Shown: piece after piece, positions 34,219 through 42,677 of the stretch
Numbering within the stretch: position 1 is the first letter of the stretch
How the letters are laid out: every line of letters begins with the position of its first letter
From: JABDFW01 sp035550215
GTDB lineage: Bacteria > Bacteroidota > Bacteroidia > Chitinophagales > Chitinophagaceae
Assembly: GCA_035550215.1 (NCBI GenBank)
Contig: DASZPM010000007.1
Span: 262,660 to 326,659 of the forward strand
Direction: 5' to 3'
Length of the DNA: 64,000 nucleotides
The notes under the pieces: model-generated
Told to the model about the DNA's origin: nothing
The model's database searches: none
Seen by the model: only the letters and a program-made list of their open reading frames with translations
Translations under genes and position numbers: made by a program

Positions 34219-34602
34219 TTAAGCTTTTGGTGGCGGTGGAATTATCTCCCTGGCAAAGAGATATTTATATTCTTGCTTTAAAGGAATATTGATGGTGGAA
34301 ATTAAGCCGTAACGTTTGATACCCGAGGGTTTGCGAAAAGTGATTAAGGTAAAATTAGCGTGCTTTAGCGTGTGAGAAGAATTTGATTGGCGATTGTGGG
34401 CGCCATTTTCTGGAAATGCATTTTGGTGGTTGAGAATAATCTCGGCCACGTATTCAATCATTGAGTCTATTTGGTTTGGCTCGCCGATGGTATGCCGGGG
34501 ATTATTTTGTTCATTATATCTTTCATACACGCTCAAATTTAATATTTGCAACGCCACAACAAGCGTAACAAAATGTTGGATATATGTACGAAATTGTTTC
34601 AA
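34219..34602 (-). CDS. Small exported protein ending in PPPPKA (copy 2)
   Basis: Paralogue of the protein at 29.2 kb (127 aa). Hydrophobic N-terminus (HFVTLVVALQILNLSVY, about 10-26), then NQIDSM with EIIL, NAFPENGAHNRQS, EYKYLFAREI and the terminal PPPPKA. It has fewer His and no Cys compared with copy 1. It begins the efflux unit on the minus strand, 219 bases upstream of the adaptor start, so the two small genes sit at equivalent positions ahead of each half of the island. I know no activity for it. Position suggests a metal-sensing or chaperone accessory of the efflux complex; this is inference. Confidence 0.72.
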   Translation of the reverse strand: MKQFRTYIQHFVTLVVALQILNLSVYERYNEQNNPRHTIGEPNQIDSMIEYVAEIILNHQNAFPENGAHNRQSNSSHTLKHANFTLITFRKPSGIKRYGLISTINIPLKQEYKYLFAREIIPPPPKA

Positions 34603-34715
34603 GAAGTATAAATTCAGCCGCCAAAGCTATTACTATGCGGCTTTAATATGGTGTTAAACCCTTTACTTTTATTAAAAATTAATATTATTTGCCTGGTTTT
34701 AACCGGGAAGTAATA

Positions 34716-34740
34716 AAAAACCCGCAGAAAGCGGGTTTTT
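34716..34740 (-). terminator. Intrinsic terminator of secDF
   Basis: AAAAACCCGC, loop AGAAA, GCGGGTTTTT: a perfect 10-bp stem 20 bases after the secDF stop. On the minus strand it ends in a T run, and on the plus strand as well. Confidence 0.85.
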
Positions 34741-34760
34741 ACTATCAAAGTTGCAGGTTA

Positions 34761-37700
34761 CTATTTTTTAACCGAAGGCCTTGCCGCCTGGTCAGTTGTT
34801 GCGCCTAATGGTTTGTTTTTTGCAAAATCAACCAATATTGGCGCAGCTACGAAAATGGAAGAATAGGTGCCGGTTATAACACCCACCAGCATTGCAAACG
34901 CAAAGCCCCTTGTTACCGCACCGCCAAATATAAACAGTATAAGGATGGTGAGAAATACCGTTAACGACGTCATTACAGTACGGCTAAGGGTTTGATTGAT
35001 GGCGCGGTTGATAATGGCTTCCTTGCTTTCACCCTTCATTAATCTCACGTCCTCGCGTATCCTGTCGTATACAATCACCGTGTCGTTCATTGAGAAGCCT
35101 ATAACCGTAAGCACCGCAGCAATAAAATATTGGTCAATTTCTAGTGGGAACGGCACAATACTTCTGCAGAAACTGAATACGGCGAGAATTACGAACACAT
35201 CGTGAAACAATGATACAATGGTGCCAATAGAATAGCGCCAGTCACGAAAACGTATGAAGATATACAAGCAAATTATAATTATTGCGATTGCGCCCGCCTT
35301 TATAGCCCCACTTTTAAGCTCGCTGGAAATAGATGGTTCAACCGTTTGCGAGCCTTGCTTATACCGGGTATCAAAGGTTTTATACGCTACACTTTCAGGA
35401 ATAAAGGAATACTGCTTTAAGCCGTTGTACAGCGCTGTTTCAACCAGTGAGTCGGTATTTGACCTGGTCGAATCGATAAGGTAGGCAGTGGTTATATCTA
35501 ACTGGTTGCCGGTACCAACTGTTTTTACAACAGGGTAGTCGCCTAAAACATTTTTGAGTGAATTGGCAACACTATCAGTATTTACTTTACGGTAGAATTC
35601 GATAGTGTAGCTGCGACCCCCTTTAAACTCAACGCCTTCATCAAAGCCATGAATAAATGCTCCTATGCCAAGCACCAGTACCACCGCGGAAATAACGTAT
35701 GCCACCTTCCTGTATTCAATAAACTTAAAATAAGAGTGTTTGAATATTTTGCTGGAAATTGTAGTAAAGTATTCAAAGTGGCGTTGTTTACTCGTGTACA
35801 TGTCAGTAATAAGCCTTGATACCAGGATGCCGCAAAACAAGCTTAATGTTATACCCAGCATCTGTGTAGAAGCGAAGCCTAATACAGGGCCAAGGCCGAA
35901 GATAAACAAGATAGCCGCTGTTAAAAAGGTTGTTACGTGAGCATCCAAAACAGGCGCGTACGAACGTTTATAACCATCAGAAACGGCCGTTAAATAGCCT
36001 TTTCCTTTACTTAGTTCTTCTTTTATCCTTTCAAAAATAATTACGTTGGTATCAACCGCCATACCAATGGTAAGTACCAAGCCGGCAATACCCGGCGCAG
36101 TTAGCTTAAAGCCCCATGAACTTAATATACCAATGGTAAACAGCAGGTTTAAAATAAGCGCTATATTGGCAACCCAGCCCGCTGTATTATAGTAAATAAG
36201 CATAAGGGCGAAAATTACCACGAAGGCAATGATAAATGAATAGGCGCCTGCCTGTATTGTTGCTTTACCTAATGTTGGCCCTATAGTTTGCGTAGCTGTA
36301 ATTCTTGCCGGGGCTGGTAATTTACCAGACTCCAGGGTGTTAGCAAGGTCTTTTGCTTCTTCTACCGAAAAACTGCCTGTAATTTCTGACGAACCATTGG
36401 GTATTTCATTAATTACATTGGGCGCACTGTAAACAAAGTTATCCAGCGTAATGGCGATTGGTTTGTTCACATTGGCTTTTGTCATTTCCGCCCAAAGATT
36501 TGTACCAACTGCATCCATTTCCATTTTAATAGCAACGCTGCCTTTTTCATCATAGTCCTGGGTGGCCCTGGTTATATGGCTACCATCTAACTTGGCAGTA
36601 CCATTTTCAAGCGTTTTTATTGCATATAAAGCAAGCAGGTTAGGTGTTTTATTCTGTCTTGATTCCGGGGTACCATACATAAACACGAGGTTACCGGGGA
36701 ACTTGCTTTTAACAATATCCATTTTAAGATAGTCGCTCAATTGGGCAGTGTCCTTTGTTAATACATAAGCGATAGAAGATGGATATGATTCTGCACCGGT
36801 TTGACTTCTTTGCGGAGGGTTAATTTGCATAAGGCTGTTCCTGTCACCAAAAAGTACAGTCTCGTATTTCCTTAACCGCGCTGAATCTACTGTTGCCTTT
36901 GCCGTTTTGCTGGTGTCGTTAACATGCGTGGTGTCAGCTTTCGCCGTTGCTGACGAATCCGGGCTGCCTTTTCCCGTTGTGTCTGCGGTGGCAGCCTTTG
37001 CGCCGGATAAATACGCTGCAAGCGCATTTTGTGCTGCGGTCAGGTTGTCGCCAATTTCAGAGAGATTATATACCTCAAAAAACTGCAGGTTTGCAGTTGC
37101 CTGCAGGTTACGCCTTACCCGCTCAATGTCATTTTCGCCGGGCAGTTCTACCGTAATTATGCTTTTAGACTCATCTTTATTAATGGTGGCTGAACTTACA
37201 CCAAAACGATCTATCCTTTTGCGGAGGATATTGTAGGTGTTCTCGAAAGCGGTGGCAGATTGATCTTTTAGGTAAGCGAGTACAGCATCATCGGAATCGG
37301 TGGTTTTAATCTTACCGTTAGCTTTTGCAACAAAATATGGGGCCAACGGTACACCGCCGCCAATTTTCTTATATTCCTGCCCAAACAGTGTAATAAGATC
37401 GGCGCCGCCGGTAGCTTTTTGCTGTACGGCATTGTTAAGCGCCCGGTTAAAGGCCAGGTCTTTAGTATTATTGGCAAGACTGCGTATTAACGCATCAAGC
37501 CCAACTTCCATCGTCACACTCATACCGCCTTGTAAATCAAGGCCTAACTGTAACTCGTTGTCCTTTGCGTGCCGGTAAGTTGTTAAACCGAACGGTCCTA
37601 TACTCACATCGTTGGTACTGTCTTCAAGCCGTATAAGTCTTTGATTTTGCACTTCTTTTAAAGTGTCTCTGTAAGCTTCCCGCAGTGAAGAATCATTGGG

Positions 37701-37862
37701 GTACTTTTTCTCCGGTGCCATGTAGTGGGTTGTAACCCAGTTTTTTGCCTGGTCATTCAGGCTACTTTCATGGCTGCGCACAATCCATGTAAATGAAAGT
37801 TGATACAGGCAGATTAAAATAAGCGCAATCGCAAAAAAACGTACCAGGCCTTTAAGTTGCAT
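34761..37862 (-). CDS. secDF: Protein translocase subunits SecD and SecF, fused
   Basis: Proton-driven accessory of the SecYEG translocon that pulls exported proteins into the periplasm. SecD and SecF are one 1033-aa chain, as usual in Bacteroidota. Seen: an N-terminal helix, the LGLDLQGGMSVTMEV motif near 106-120, the large P1 region with a low-complexity Ala/Thr/Asp insertion (about 290-325), six SecD helices with PGIAGLVLTIGMAVDTNVIIFERIKEE-type motif near 600, a SecF start near 695 and its GVEFKGGRSY segment, and the second helix set with IGFSMNDTVIVYDRIRE. Motifs are cited by key parts. It is a single-gene unit with a TATCTTTGC promoter and its own terminator. Confidence 0.95.
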   Translation of the reverse strand: MQLKGLVRFFAIALILICLYQLSFTWIVRSHESSLNDQAKNWVTTHYMAPEKKYPNDSSLREAYRDTLKEVQNQRLIRLEDSTNDVSIGPFGLTTYRHAKDNELQLGLDLQGGMSVTMEVGLDALIRSLANNTKDLAFNRALNNAVQQKATGGADLITLFGQEYKKIGGGVPLAPYFVAKANGKIKTTDSDDAVLAYLKDQSATAFENTYNILRKRIDRFGVSSATINKDESKSIITVELPGENDIERVRRNLQATANLQFFEVYNLSEIGDNLTAAQNALAAYLSGAKAATADTTGKGSPDSSATAKADTTHVNDTSKTAKATVDSARLRKYETVLFGDRNSLMQINPPQRSQTGAESYPSSIAYVLTKDTAQLSDYLKMDIVKSKFPGNLVFMYGTPESRQNKTPNLLALYAIKTLENGTAKLDGSHITRATQDYDEKGSVAIKMEMDAVGTNLWAEMTKANVNKPIAITLDNFVYSAPNVINEIPNGSSEITGSFSVEEAKDLANTLESGKLPAPARITATQTIGPTLGKATIQAGAYSFIIAFVVIFALMLIYYNTAGWVANIALILNLLFTIGILSSWGFKLTAPGIAGLVLTIGMAVDTNVIIFERIKEELSKGKGYLTAVSDGYKRSYAPVLDAHVTTFLTAAILFIFGLGPVLGFASTQMLGITLSLFCGILVSRLITDMYTSKQRHFEYFTTISSKIFKHSYFKFIEYRKVAYVISAVVLVLGIGAFIHGFDEGVEFKGGRSYTIEFYRKVNTDSVANSLKNVLGDYPVVKTVGTGNQLDITTAYLIDSTRSNTDSLVETALYNGLKQYSFIPESVAYKTFDTRYKQGSQTVEPSISSELKSGAIKAGAIAIIIICLYIFIRFRDWRYSIGTIVSLFHDVFVILAVFSFCRSIVPFPLEIDQYFIAAVLTVIGFSMNDTVIVYDRIREDVRLMKGESKEAIINRAINQTLSRTVMTSLTVFLTILILFIFGGAVTRGFAFAMLVGVITGTYSSIFVAAPILVDFAKNKPLGATTDQAARPSVKK

Positions 37863-37894
37863 ATTTGTGAGGGTTTACTCAATTTTAGTGAGCG

Positions 37895-37903
37895 GCAAAG
37901 ATA
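37895..37903 (-). promoter_or_regulatory. Putative -7 promoter element for secDF
   Basis: Minus strand TATCTTTGC, an exact match to TAnnTTTGC, about 33 bases upstream of the ATG at 37862. This is the clearest of the boxes in the window. Confidence 0.5.
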
Positions 37904-37933
37904 GGGGAATTGGCATTTAAATTATAGGGATAA

Positions 37934-37969
37934 AAAAATACCGGGAGGCTTTATTTTCCCGGTATTTTT
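37934..37969 (-). terminator. Intrinsic terminator of the FKBP lipoprotein gene
   Basis: AAAAATACCGGGA and TCCCGGTATTTTT form a perfect 13-bp stem around a 10-base loop, 18 bases past the stop at 37988. The T-rich flank on both strands fits an intrinsic terminator. Confidence 0.8.
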
Positions 37970-37987
37970 CCTAAAAAAATGATAAAA

Positions 37988-38479
37988 TTACTGCACGTCT
38001 GTAATGGAGACGTCATAATATAAAATTGTATTTGGTTGTATTGTATAGCTACCCGAGGTGCTGACTACGCCCTGGCAACTATATGCGAGAGAAGAGGGGA
38101 TAACCATGATTATCCGGGCCCCTTTTTTGTAAAATCGCGCCATATCCTGGAAGCCCTTTATAAGGTTTACGATAGGGCTGCTGTTGGGTTCATTTGACTG
38201 GCTAATTACCGTGCCATTTAACAAAACAGCTTTATAGGTAAAAAATATAGTAGTTGCGGCAAGTGCGCCGGTGCCGGAATCTACAATGTGGTAGTAGATA
38301 TAACTTGTGTCCTTTGTGTAAGTGATGGTATCTGCCCCGCAGAAAGATTTGATGGTTGCCTCCTCAGCGGCGGGTGCAACCGGTATGCAATCTGTCGTAA
38401 TGGGTGTGTTTGTGACATTTTTAAGGCAAGCAGCTAATAATGCGGATACAATAATAGTAATTACCAGAACCTTTTTCAT
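37988..38479 (-). CDS. FKBP-type peptidyl-prolyl isomerase lipoprotein
   Basis: Predicted lipoprotein (163 aa): signal KKVLVITIIVSALLAAC with the lipid Cys at 18. The C-terminal half is an FKBP domain, with FFTYKAVLLNGTVISQS, LIKGFQDMARFYKKGAR, IPSSLAYSC and a closing PNTILYYDVSI strand. It should catalyse proline isomerisation in folding of exported proteins; some active-site aromatics are replaced, so activity could be low. Two Cys in the mature part (SFCGAD, YSCQG) may pair. The small membrane protein gene lies 24 bases upstream on the same strand, probably cotranscribed. Confidence 0.85.
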   Translation of the reverse strand: MKKVLVITIIVSALLAACLKNVTNTPITTDCIPVAPAAEEATIKSFCGADTITYTKDTSYIYYHIVDSGTGALAATTIFFTYKAVLLNGTVISQSNEPNSSPIVNLIKGFQDMARFYKKGARIIMVIPSSLAYSCQGVVSTSGSYTIQPNTILYYDVSITDVQ

Positions 38480-38503
38480 TCTTTAATGTTTGTATAGTGA
38501 CTG

Positions 38504-38842
38504 TTAAATGCCCGTTTTCGTTGCATTCAGGGTGTCGTTTTTTTGCTTTGCCAGCAGTTCCCTGTAACGCTGCTCATTCATTTCCCACTTGTATCTTTTG
38601 TAAAATATGCCGACAAAAACAGCAATAATTATAATTGCGGCAACTAATACATAAGGGCTGGATTGCGTATATGCAACCATAGTAGCCCTCTCATACCATC
38701 CAGACTCAAAAACTACCAGGATGCATATTCCCAAAAAAAGCCCGAAAGGCAAACCAAAAAATATTTGCCTGGTAAGGCTTTTTTCTCTTTCTCTTTTTAC
38801 AGCCCAGTATTCAATAAATTTTTTTTCCTCCGGAGCAAGCAT
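38504..38842 (-). CDS. Small two-helix membrane protein, function unknown
   Basis: Unrecognised 112-aa protein. A charged cytosolic N-terminus (EEKKFIEYWAVKREREKS) is followed by helix one at about 27-46 (FFGLPFGLFLGICILVVF), a short polar loop, helix two at about 62-80 (YVLVAAIIIIAVFVGIFY), and a charged tail rich in Lys/Glu. No known motif. It immediately precedes the FKBP lipoprotein gene. The composition and clean start support a real gene. Confidence 0.65.
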   Translation of the reverse strand: MLAPEEKKFIEYWAVKREREKSLTRQIFFGLPFGLFLGICILVVFESGWYERATMVAYTQSSPYVLVAAIIIIAVFVGIFYKRYKWEMNEQRYRELLAKQKNDTLNATKTGI

Positions 38843-38939
38843 AAATAAAAGAGATTTTAAGCGATGTAAAGAACGTTATTTTTAAAAATTTATGCAATGT
38901 TTTATTTTAATTATTACTTTTCGCCTTAAAATCGCAAAT

Positions 38940-39806
38940 GTGAGTAAATACGATCAATACATTAAAGAATATCTGCTAAAAAATAGTGAATTATCCATTG
39001 AAAAAATAGGCGATTTATCTCTACCGGCGGGAATTGCAGGCGAAAAAACCCTCCAGCCTCAATTTATTACATTCAAATTTAATAAAAGAGCCCAGACCAG
39101 TGAAGGGTTGGCGGAGTTCATAGCCGCCCAAACGGGAAAGAATAAGGTGCTGATATCGTCTGACCTTACCTCAATTTTTGAAGACGCCAGGCAATATGCC
39201 AATATAGGAAAAGCTTTTTCGCTTGCCGGCCTGGGTAATATATCACTTAACAGACATGGGGAATACGAGTTTTCTGCTGCGAACGATAATACGCATGCAG
39301 CCGAAATGAGCTATACCATCAGCCACGAAAAGGGAAACACAGCTAAAAGCCAGGCTGGCAGAAACGCTGTTATTTTTTTGGCTTTCTTAATAATAATATT
39401 GGTTGCCGGAGGGTTGGGTTGGGGCATTTATAAATACCTTAATCAAAAGAAGGCGGAGCCAGTGGGTGCACAGCTGCCTGCTGCCGCAGACACCACTAAA
39501 TCAGCGCAGAACAATGCAAACCCGGCGGCTCAAAATATTGTCGCTAACAATGTTACCAGTGACTCCTCGGAATATAAATTTATTTTTGAGACAACCCGCA
39601 ACAGCTTCAGAGCGTATAAACGTTATGACAGCTTAAAAGCGTGGAGAGAGAATTGTTTGATTGACAGCATACAGGTGGATAGCGGCATGCTTTATCACCT
39701 GTATGTAACGCTGAAAGCCTCACCCAAAGATACTACCAATATAAAAGACTCACTCCAAAAATACTACGACAGGCCCAATGCTGTAATTATTCGCAACATC
39801 AACTAA
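38940..39806 (+). CDS. CCDC81-type HU-domain membrane protein
   Basis: Likely cell-envelope protein (288 aa) of the Bacteroidota group with the prokaryotic CCDC81-like HU domains. GTG at 38940 is chosen: it gives SKYDQYIKEYLLKN, the usual beginning, whereas the ATG at 38892 adds a 16-residue hydrophobic peptide unlike the family. Seen: two small HU-like alpha/beta units (about 1-45 and 45-105: LPAGIAGEKTLQPQ, FAEFIAAQT-like and LAGLGNISLNRHGEYEF), a transmembrane helix at about 138-160, then a low-complexity linker and a C-terminal part with YKFIFETTRNSFRAYKRYD. These proteins sometimes carry SPOR domains and may act at the division site; no SPOR is certain here. Confidence 0.75.
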   Translation: MSKYDQYIKEYLLKNSELSIEKIGDLSLPAGIAGEKTLQPQFITFKFNKRAQTSEGLAEFIAAQTGKNKVLISSDLTSIFEDARQYANIGKAFSLAGLGNISLNRHGEYEFSAANDNTHAAEMSYTISHEKGNTAKSQAGRNAVIFLAFLIIILVAGGLGWGIYKYLNQKKAEPVGAQLPAAADTTKSAQNNANPAAQNIVANNVTSDSSEYKFIFETTRNSFRAYKRYDSLKAWRENCLIDSIQVDSGMLYHLYVTLKASPKDTTNIKDSLQKYYDRPNAVIIRNIN

Positions 39807-39852
39807 ATAAAAACAGTTTTTTAAAAAAAGGTTACCAGGAAATACCGATTGT

Positions 39853-40563
39853 ATGGCAAAAAAAATCTCCACCCTTTTAATTTCCCTTTTTGCGATTATT
39901 TTAATCCTCGACTGCATTTTTATCCTGAATGGAATTGAGGAATATCGTATTTACAGCAAGCCGCTGTTAATGCCGGTGCTTTATATTTTACTTACGGTAG
40001 AAACTACTGAAGCTAAACACAAACGCTCTAAACTATATATCAGTCTGGCTATTTTGTTCAGCTTTTTAGGCGATTTTGCATTATTAAGTGATGATAATAA
40101 GTTTTATTTTGTGGTTGGCCTTGGCTGTTTTTTTACTGCGCATATTTGGTACTCCCTGTTTTTTTTACGGATAAAGCCTCTTTCAATTAAAAGAATCACT
40201 TCAATTGTTTTAATAAGCCTGGTTATAATTATTTATATGAGCCTGCTTTTAGGCTACTTATGGACAAGTATCCAACAGGGGAATTTTATGCTGCCAATAT
40301 TGGCGTACTGCCTTATATTGAGTATAATGCTGTTAAGTGCCTTAAATACTGGGACAGGCAGGCGAATACATAAAATTGCTTATCAAAATTTTATTCCTGG
40401 CGCCATCTTATTTGTCATCTCCGATTCGGCGCTTGCAGTTAGAAAGTTTGGACCGGTTATAGATATTACGGATGCAGCGATATATAGTATTTTTGTGATG
40501 ACAACGTATGGTTTTGCCCAAGTGCTGCTTATTTATGGAGCTATAAGGATTATTAAAAAATAG
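39853..40563 (+). CDS. Lysoplasmalogenase-family (YhhN/TMEM86) membrane protein
   Basis: Polytopic membrane protein (236 aa) of the YhhN family, some members of which hydrolyse the vinyl-ether bond of lysoplasmalogens. Seen: about eight helices and the conserved polar motifs YSKPLLMP (near 34), FSFLGDFALL (near 74), FTAHIWYSLFF (near 96), and PGAILFVISDSALAVRKF (near 182). The Asp and His in these motifs are the likely catalytic ones. Length fits. It is 46 bases downstream of the HU-domain gene on the same strand and converges on groEL. Confidence 0.85.
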   Translation: MAKKISTLLISLFAIILILDCIFILNGIEEYRIYSKPLLMPVLYILLTVETTEAKHKRSKLYISLAILFSFLGDFALLSDDNKFYFVVGLGCFFTAHIWYSLFFLRIKPLSIKRITSIVLISLVIIIYMSLLLGYLWTSIQQGNFMLPILAYCLILSIMLLSALNTGTGRRIHKIAYQNFIPGAILFVISDSALAVRKFGPVIDITDAAIYSIFVMTTYGFAQVLLIYGAIRIIKK

Positions 40564-40640
40564 AACAGCATAAGAATTCAGATGTTCTTGTTTTTTTAAA
40601 ACATCTAATTCGATTTAAACTCGCCGGGCTGCCGTATAAA

Positions 40641-40671
40641 AAAACGAGGGCTGCCCGTAAAGAGCAGCCCT
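40641..40671 (-). terminator. Intrinsic terminator of groESL
   Basis: AGGGCTGC (40647-40654) pairs exactly with GCAGCCCT (40664-40671) around nine bases. On the minus strand the stem is followed by CG and a run of T. It is 31 bases past the groEL stop. Confidence 0.8.
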
Positions 40672-40701
40672 TGATAAAATTTGGTTTTAAACCTGTATTT
40701 T

Positions 40702-42336
40702 TTAATAATCCATTCCCATACCGCCGCCATGAGGCATTGCCGGAGCAGCAGATTTTGGTTCAGGCTTATCAGCAACTACAGCTTCGGTAGTTAAAAGCAT
40801 ACCCGCAATTGACGCTGCATTTTCCAGTGCTATGCGTGTAACCTTAGTTGGGTCAATTACACCGGCAGAAAGTAAGTTTTCATATACTTCTGTACGGGCA
40901 TTGAAACCATAGTCTGCAGTGCCTTCTTTTATTTTTTGAACTACGATACTGCCTTCAATACCACTGTTTACCACAATCTGGCGAAGCGGTTCTTCAATGG
41001 CGCGTTTAACAATAGCAATACCGGTTGTTTCATCATCGTTTTCGCCTTTAAGACCCTCTAATGATTCTATAGCGCGAATGTATGCGACACCACCGCCGGG
41101 CACAATGCCTTCTTCAACGGCAGCGCGGGTAGCATGCAGCGCGTCATCAACACGGTCTTTCTTTTCTTTCATTTCAACTTCAGTAGCGGCACCAATGTAC
41201 AGTACTGCAACACCACCACTTAATTTAGCAAGACGCTCCTGCAGTTTTTCGCGGTCGTAGTCTGAAGTAGTTACTTCAATCTGTGCTTTAATCTGGTTAA
41301 CGCGTGCTGTAATTGCATCCTTATCACCTTTGCCGCCAACAATGGTTGTGTTGTCTTTGTCAATAGTTACTGACGAAGCCTGGCCAAGATAAGTAAGGTC
41401 TGCATTCTCCAGTTTATAACCCTGCTCTTCGCTTATAACAGTGCCTTTTGTAAGGGTAGCTATATCCTGCAGCATTTCCTTCCTGCGGTCGCCAAAGCCG
41501 GGGGCCTTTACTGCAGCTACTCTCAAAACACCTTTTAGTTTGTTTACAATTAAAGTTGCCAGGGCTTCGCCTTCCAGGTCTTCTGAAATAATCAGCAACG
41601 GGCGACCACTCTGTGCAACCCTTTCCAGTATATGAAGAATATCTTTCATGGAAGATATTTTCTTGTCATATATCAGTATATAAGGGTTGTCCAACTCAAC
41701 TTCCATTTTTTCGCTGTTGGTAACAAAGTAAGCGCTCAGGTAACCGCGGTCAAACTGCATACCTTCCACCACGTCAATAGTGGTATCAGTGCCTTTTGCT
41801 TCTTCCACGGTAATAACACCTTCTTTGCCCACTTTGGCAAATGCTTCGGCAATCAGTTTACCAATTTCGTTGTCGTTGTTGGCTGAAATAGAAGCTACCT
41901 GTTCAATTTTGCGACTGTCTTCGCCAACTATCTGGCTTTGCGCCTGCAGGTTGGCTACTACTGAATCAACCGCTTTATCAATACCACGTTTCAGGTCCAT
42001 TGGGTTTGCACCGGCTGCCACATTTTTAAGGCCTTCAGCAATAATAGCCTGTGCCAGTACGGTAGCCGTAGTAGTGCCGTCACCTGCAATATCAGCGGTT
42101 TTGCTGGCAACTTCTTTTACCATTTGGGCGCCCATGTTTTCAATGGGGTCTTCCAGTTCAATTTCTTTGGCAACTGTTACACCGTCCTTAGTAACGGCAG
42201 GTGCGCCAAATTTCTTTTCAATAACCACGTTACGGCCTTTAGGGCCCAGTGTTACTTTAACAGCGTTGGCAAGCGTATCAACGCCTTTTTTCATGCGGTT
42301 TCTTGCGTCAATATCAAAAAATATTTGTTTAGCCAT
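40702..42336 (-). CDS. groEL: Chaperonin GroEL (60 kDa)
   Basis: ATP-driven double-ring folding chamber for cytosolic proteins, working with GroES. Standard 544 aa with MAKQIFFDIDARNRM at the start, LGPKGRNVVIEKKFG, the nucleotide-binding GDGTTTATVLAQ (about 85-96), the VVEGMQFDRGYLS apical motif near 187, PGGGVAYIRA near 413 and a C-terminal GGMG tail. The apparent ATP-hydrolysis Asp lies in the usual place near residue 397. It follows groES by 59 bases on the minus strand and shares one promoter region. No defect seen. One of the best-supported calls in the window. Confidence 0.98.
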   Translation of the reverse strand: MAKQIFFDIDARNRMKKGVDTLANAVKVTLGPKGRNVVIEKKFGAPAVTKDGVTVAKEIELEDPIENMGAQMVKEVASKTADIAGDGTTTATVLAQAIIAEGLKNVAAGANPMDLKRGIDKAVDSVVANLQAQSQIVGEDSRKIEQVASISANNDNEIGKLIAEAFAKVGKEGVITVEEAKGTDTTIDVVEGMQFDRGYLSAYFVTNSEKMEVELDNPYILIYDKKISSMKDILHILERVAQSGRPLLIISEDLEGEALATLIVNKLKGVLRVAAVKAPGFGDRRKEMLQDIATLTKGTVISEEQGYKLENADLTYLGQASSVTIDKDNTTIVGGKGDKDAITARVNQIKAQIEVTTSDYDREKLQERLAKLSGGVAVLYIGAATEVEMKEKKDRVDDALHATRAAVEEGIVPGGGVAYIRAIESLEGLKGENDDETTGIAIVKRAIEEPLRQIVVNSGIEGSIVVQKIKEGTADYGFNARTEVYENLLSAGVIDPTKVTRIALENAASIAGMLLTTEAVVADKPEPKSAAPAMPHGGGMGMDY

Positions 42337-42395
42337 AATGTATAGTTTGTAAAATTCTTAGTTTGAAAAATTATTTGTCCTCGTTTGCGGGCGCA

Positions 42396-42677
42396 TTATA
42401 CTATCGCGAGTATATCGCTTTCCCTCATTATAAGGTAGTCGCCGCCTTCCACCTGTATTTCGGTACCTGAATATTTGCCATACAGTACAGTGTCACCAAC
42501 TTTTACAGTAACGGGTTCATCTTTTTTACCGGGACCCGCAGCTACTACAGTACCGCGCTGGGGCTTTTCTTTTGCTGTGTCTGGAATGATAATGCCACCG
42601 GCAGTTTTTTCTTCCGCGGGTGCAGGTTTTACAATCACCCTGTCATGAAGAGGGGTAACTTTCAGTTCTTGTGCCAT
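42396..42677 (-). CDS. groES: Co-chaperonin GroES (10 kDa)
   Basis: Heptameric lid of the GroEL chamber (93 aa). Seen: LHDRVIVKPAPAEEKTAGGIIIPD, with the mobile loop GGIIIPD near 28-34, VVAAGPGKKD and the C-terminal LIMRESDILAIV. Length is standard. It is the first gene of the groESL operon. I looked for a CIRCE operator (TTAGCACTC and its inverse nine bases apart) upstream and did not find one, so heat control must be by another means. Confidence 0.97.
   Translation of the reverse strand: MAQELKVTPLHDRVIVKPAPAEEKTAGGIIIPDTAKEKPQRGTVVAAGPGKKDEPVTVKVGDTVLYGKYSGTEIQVEGGDYLIMRESDILAIV

Noticed and set aside
41780..42352. 190-codon plus-strand ORF
   Set aside because: Antisense shadow of groEL; Ser/Ala/Thr-rich translation typical of a reverse-strand frame.
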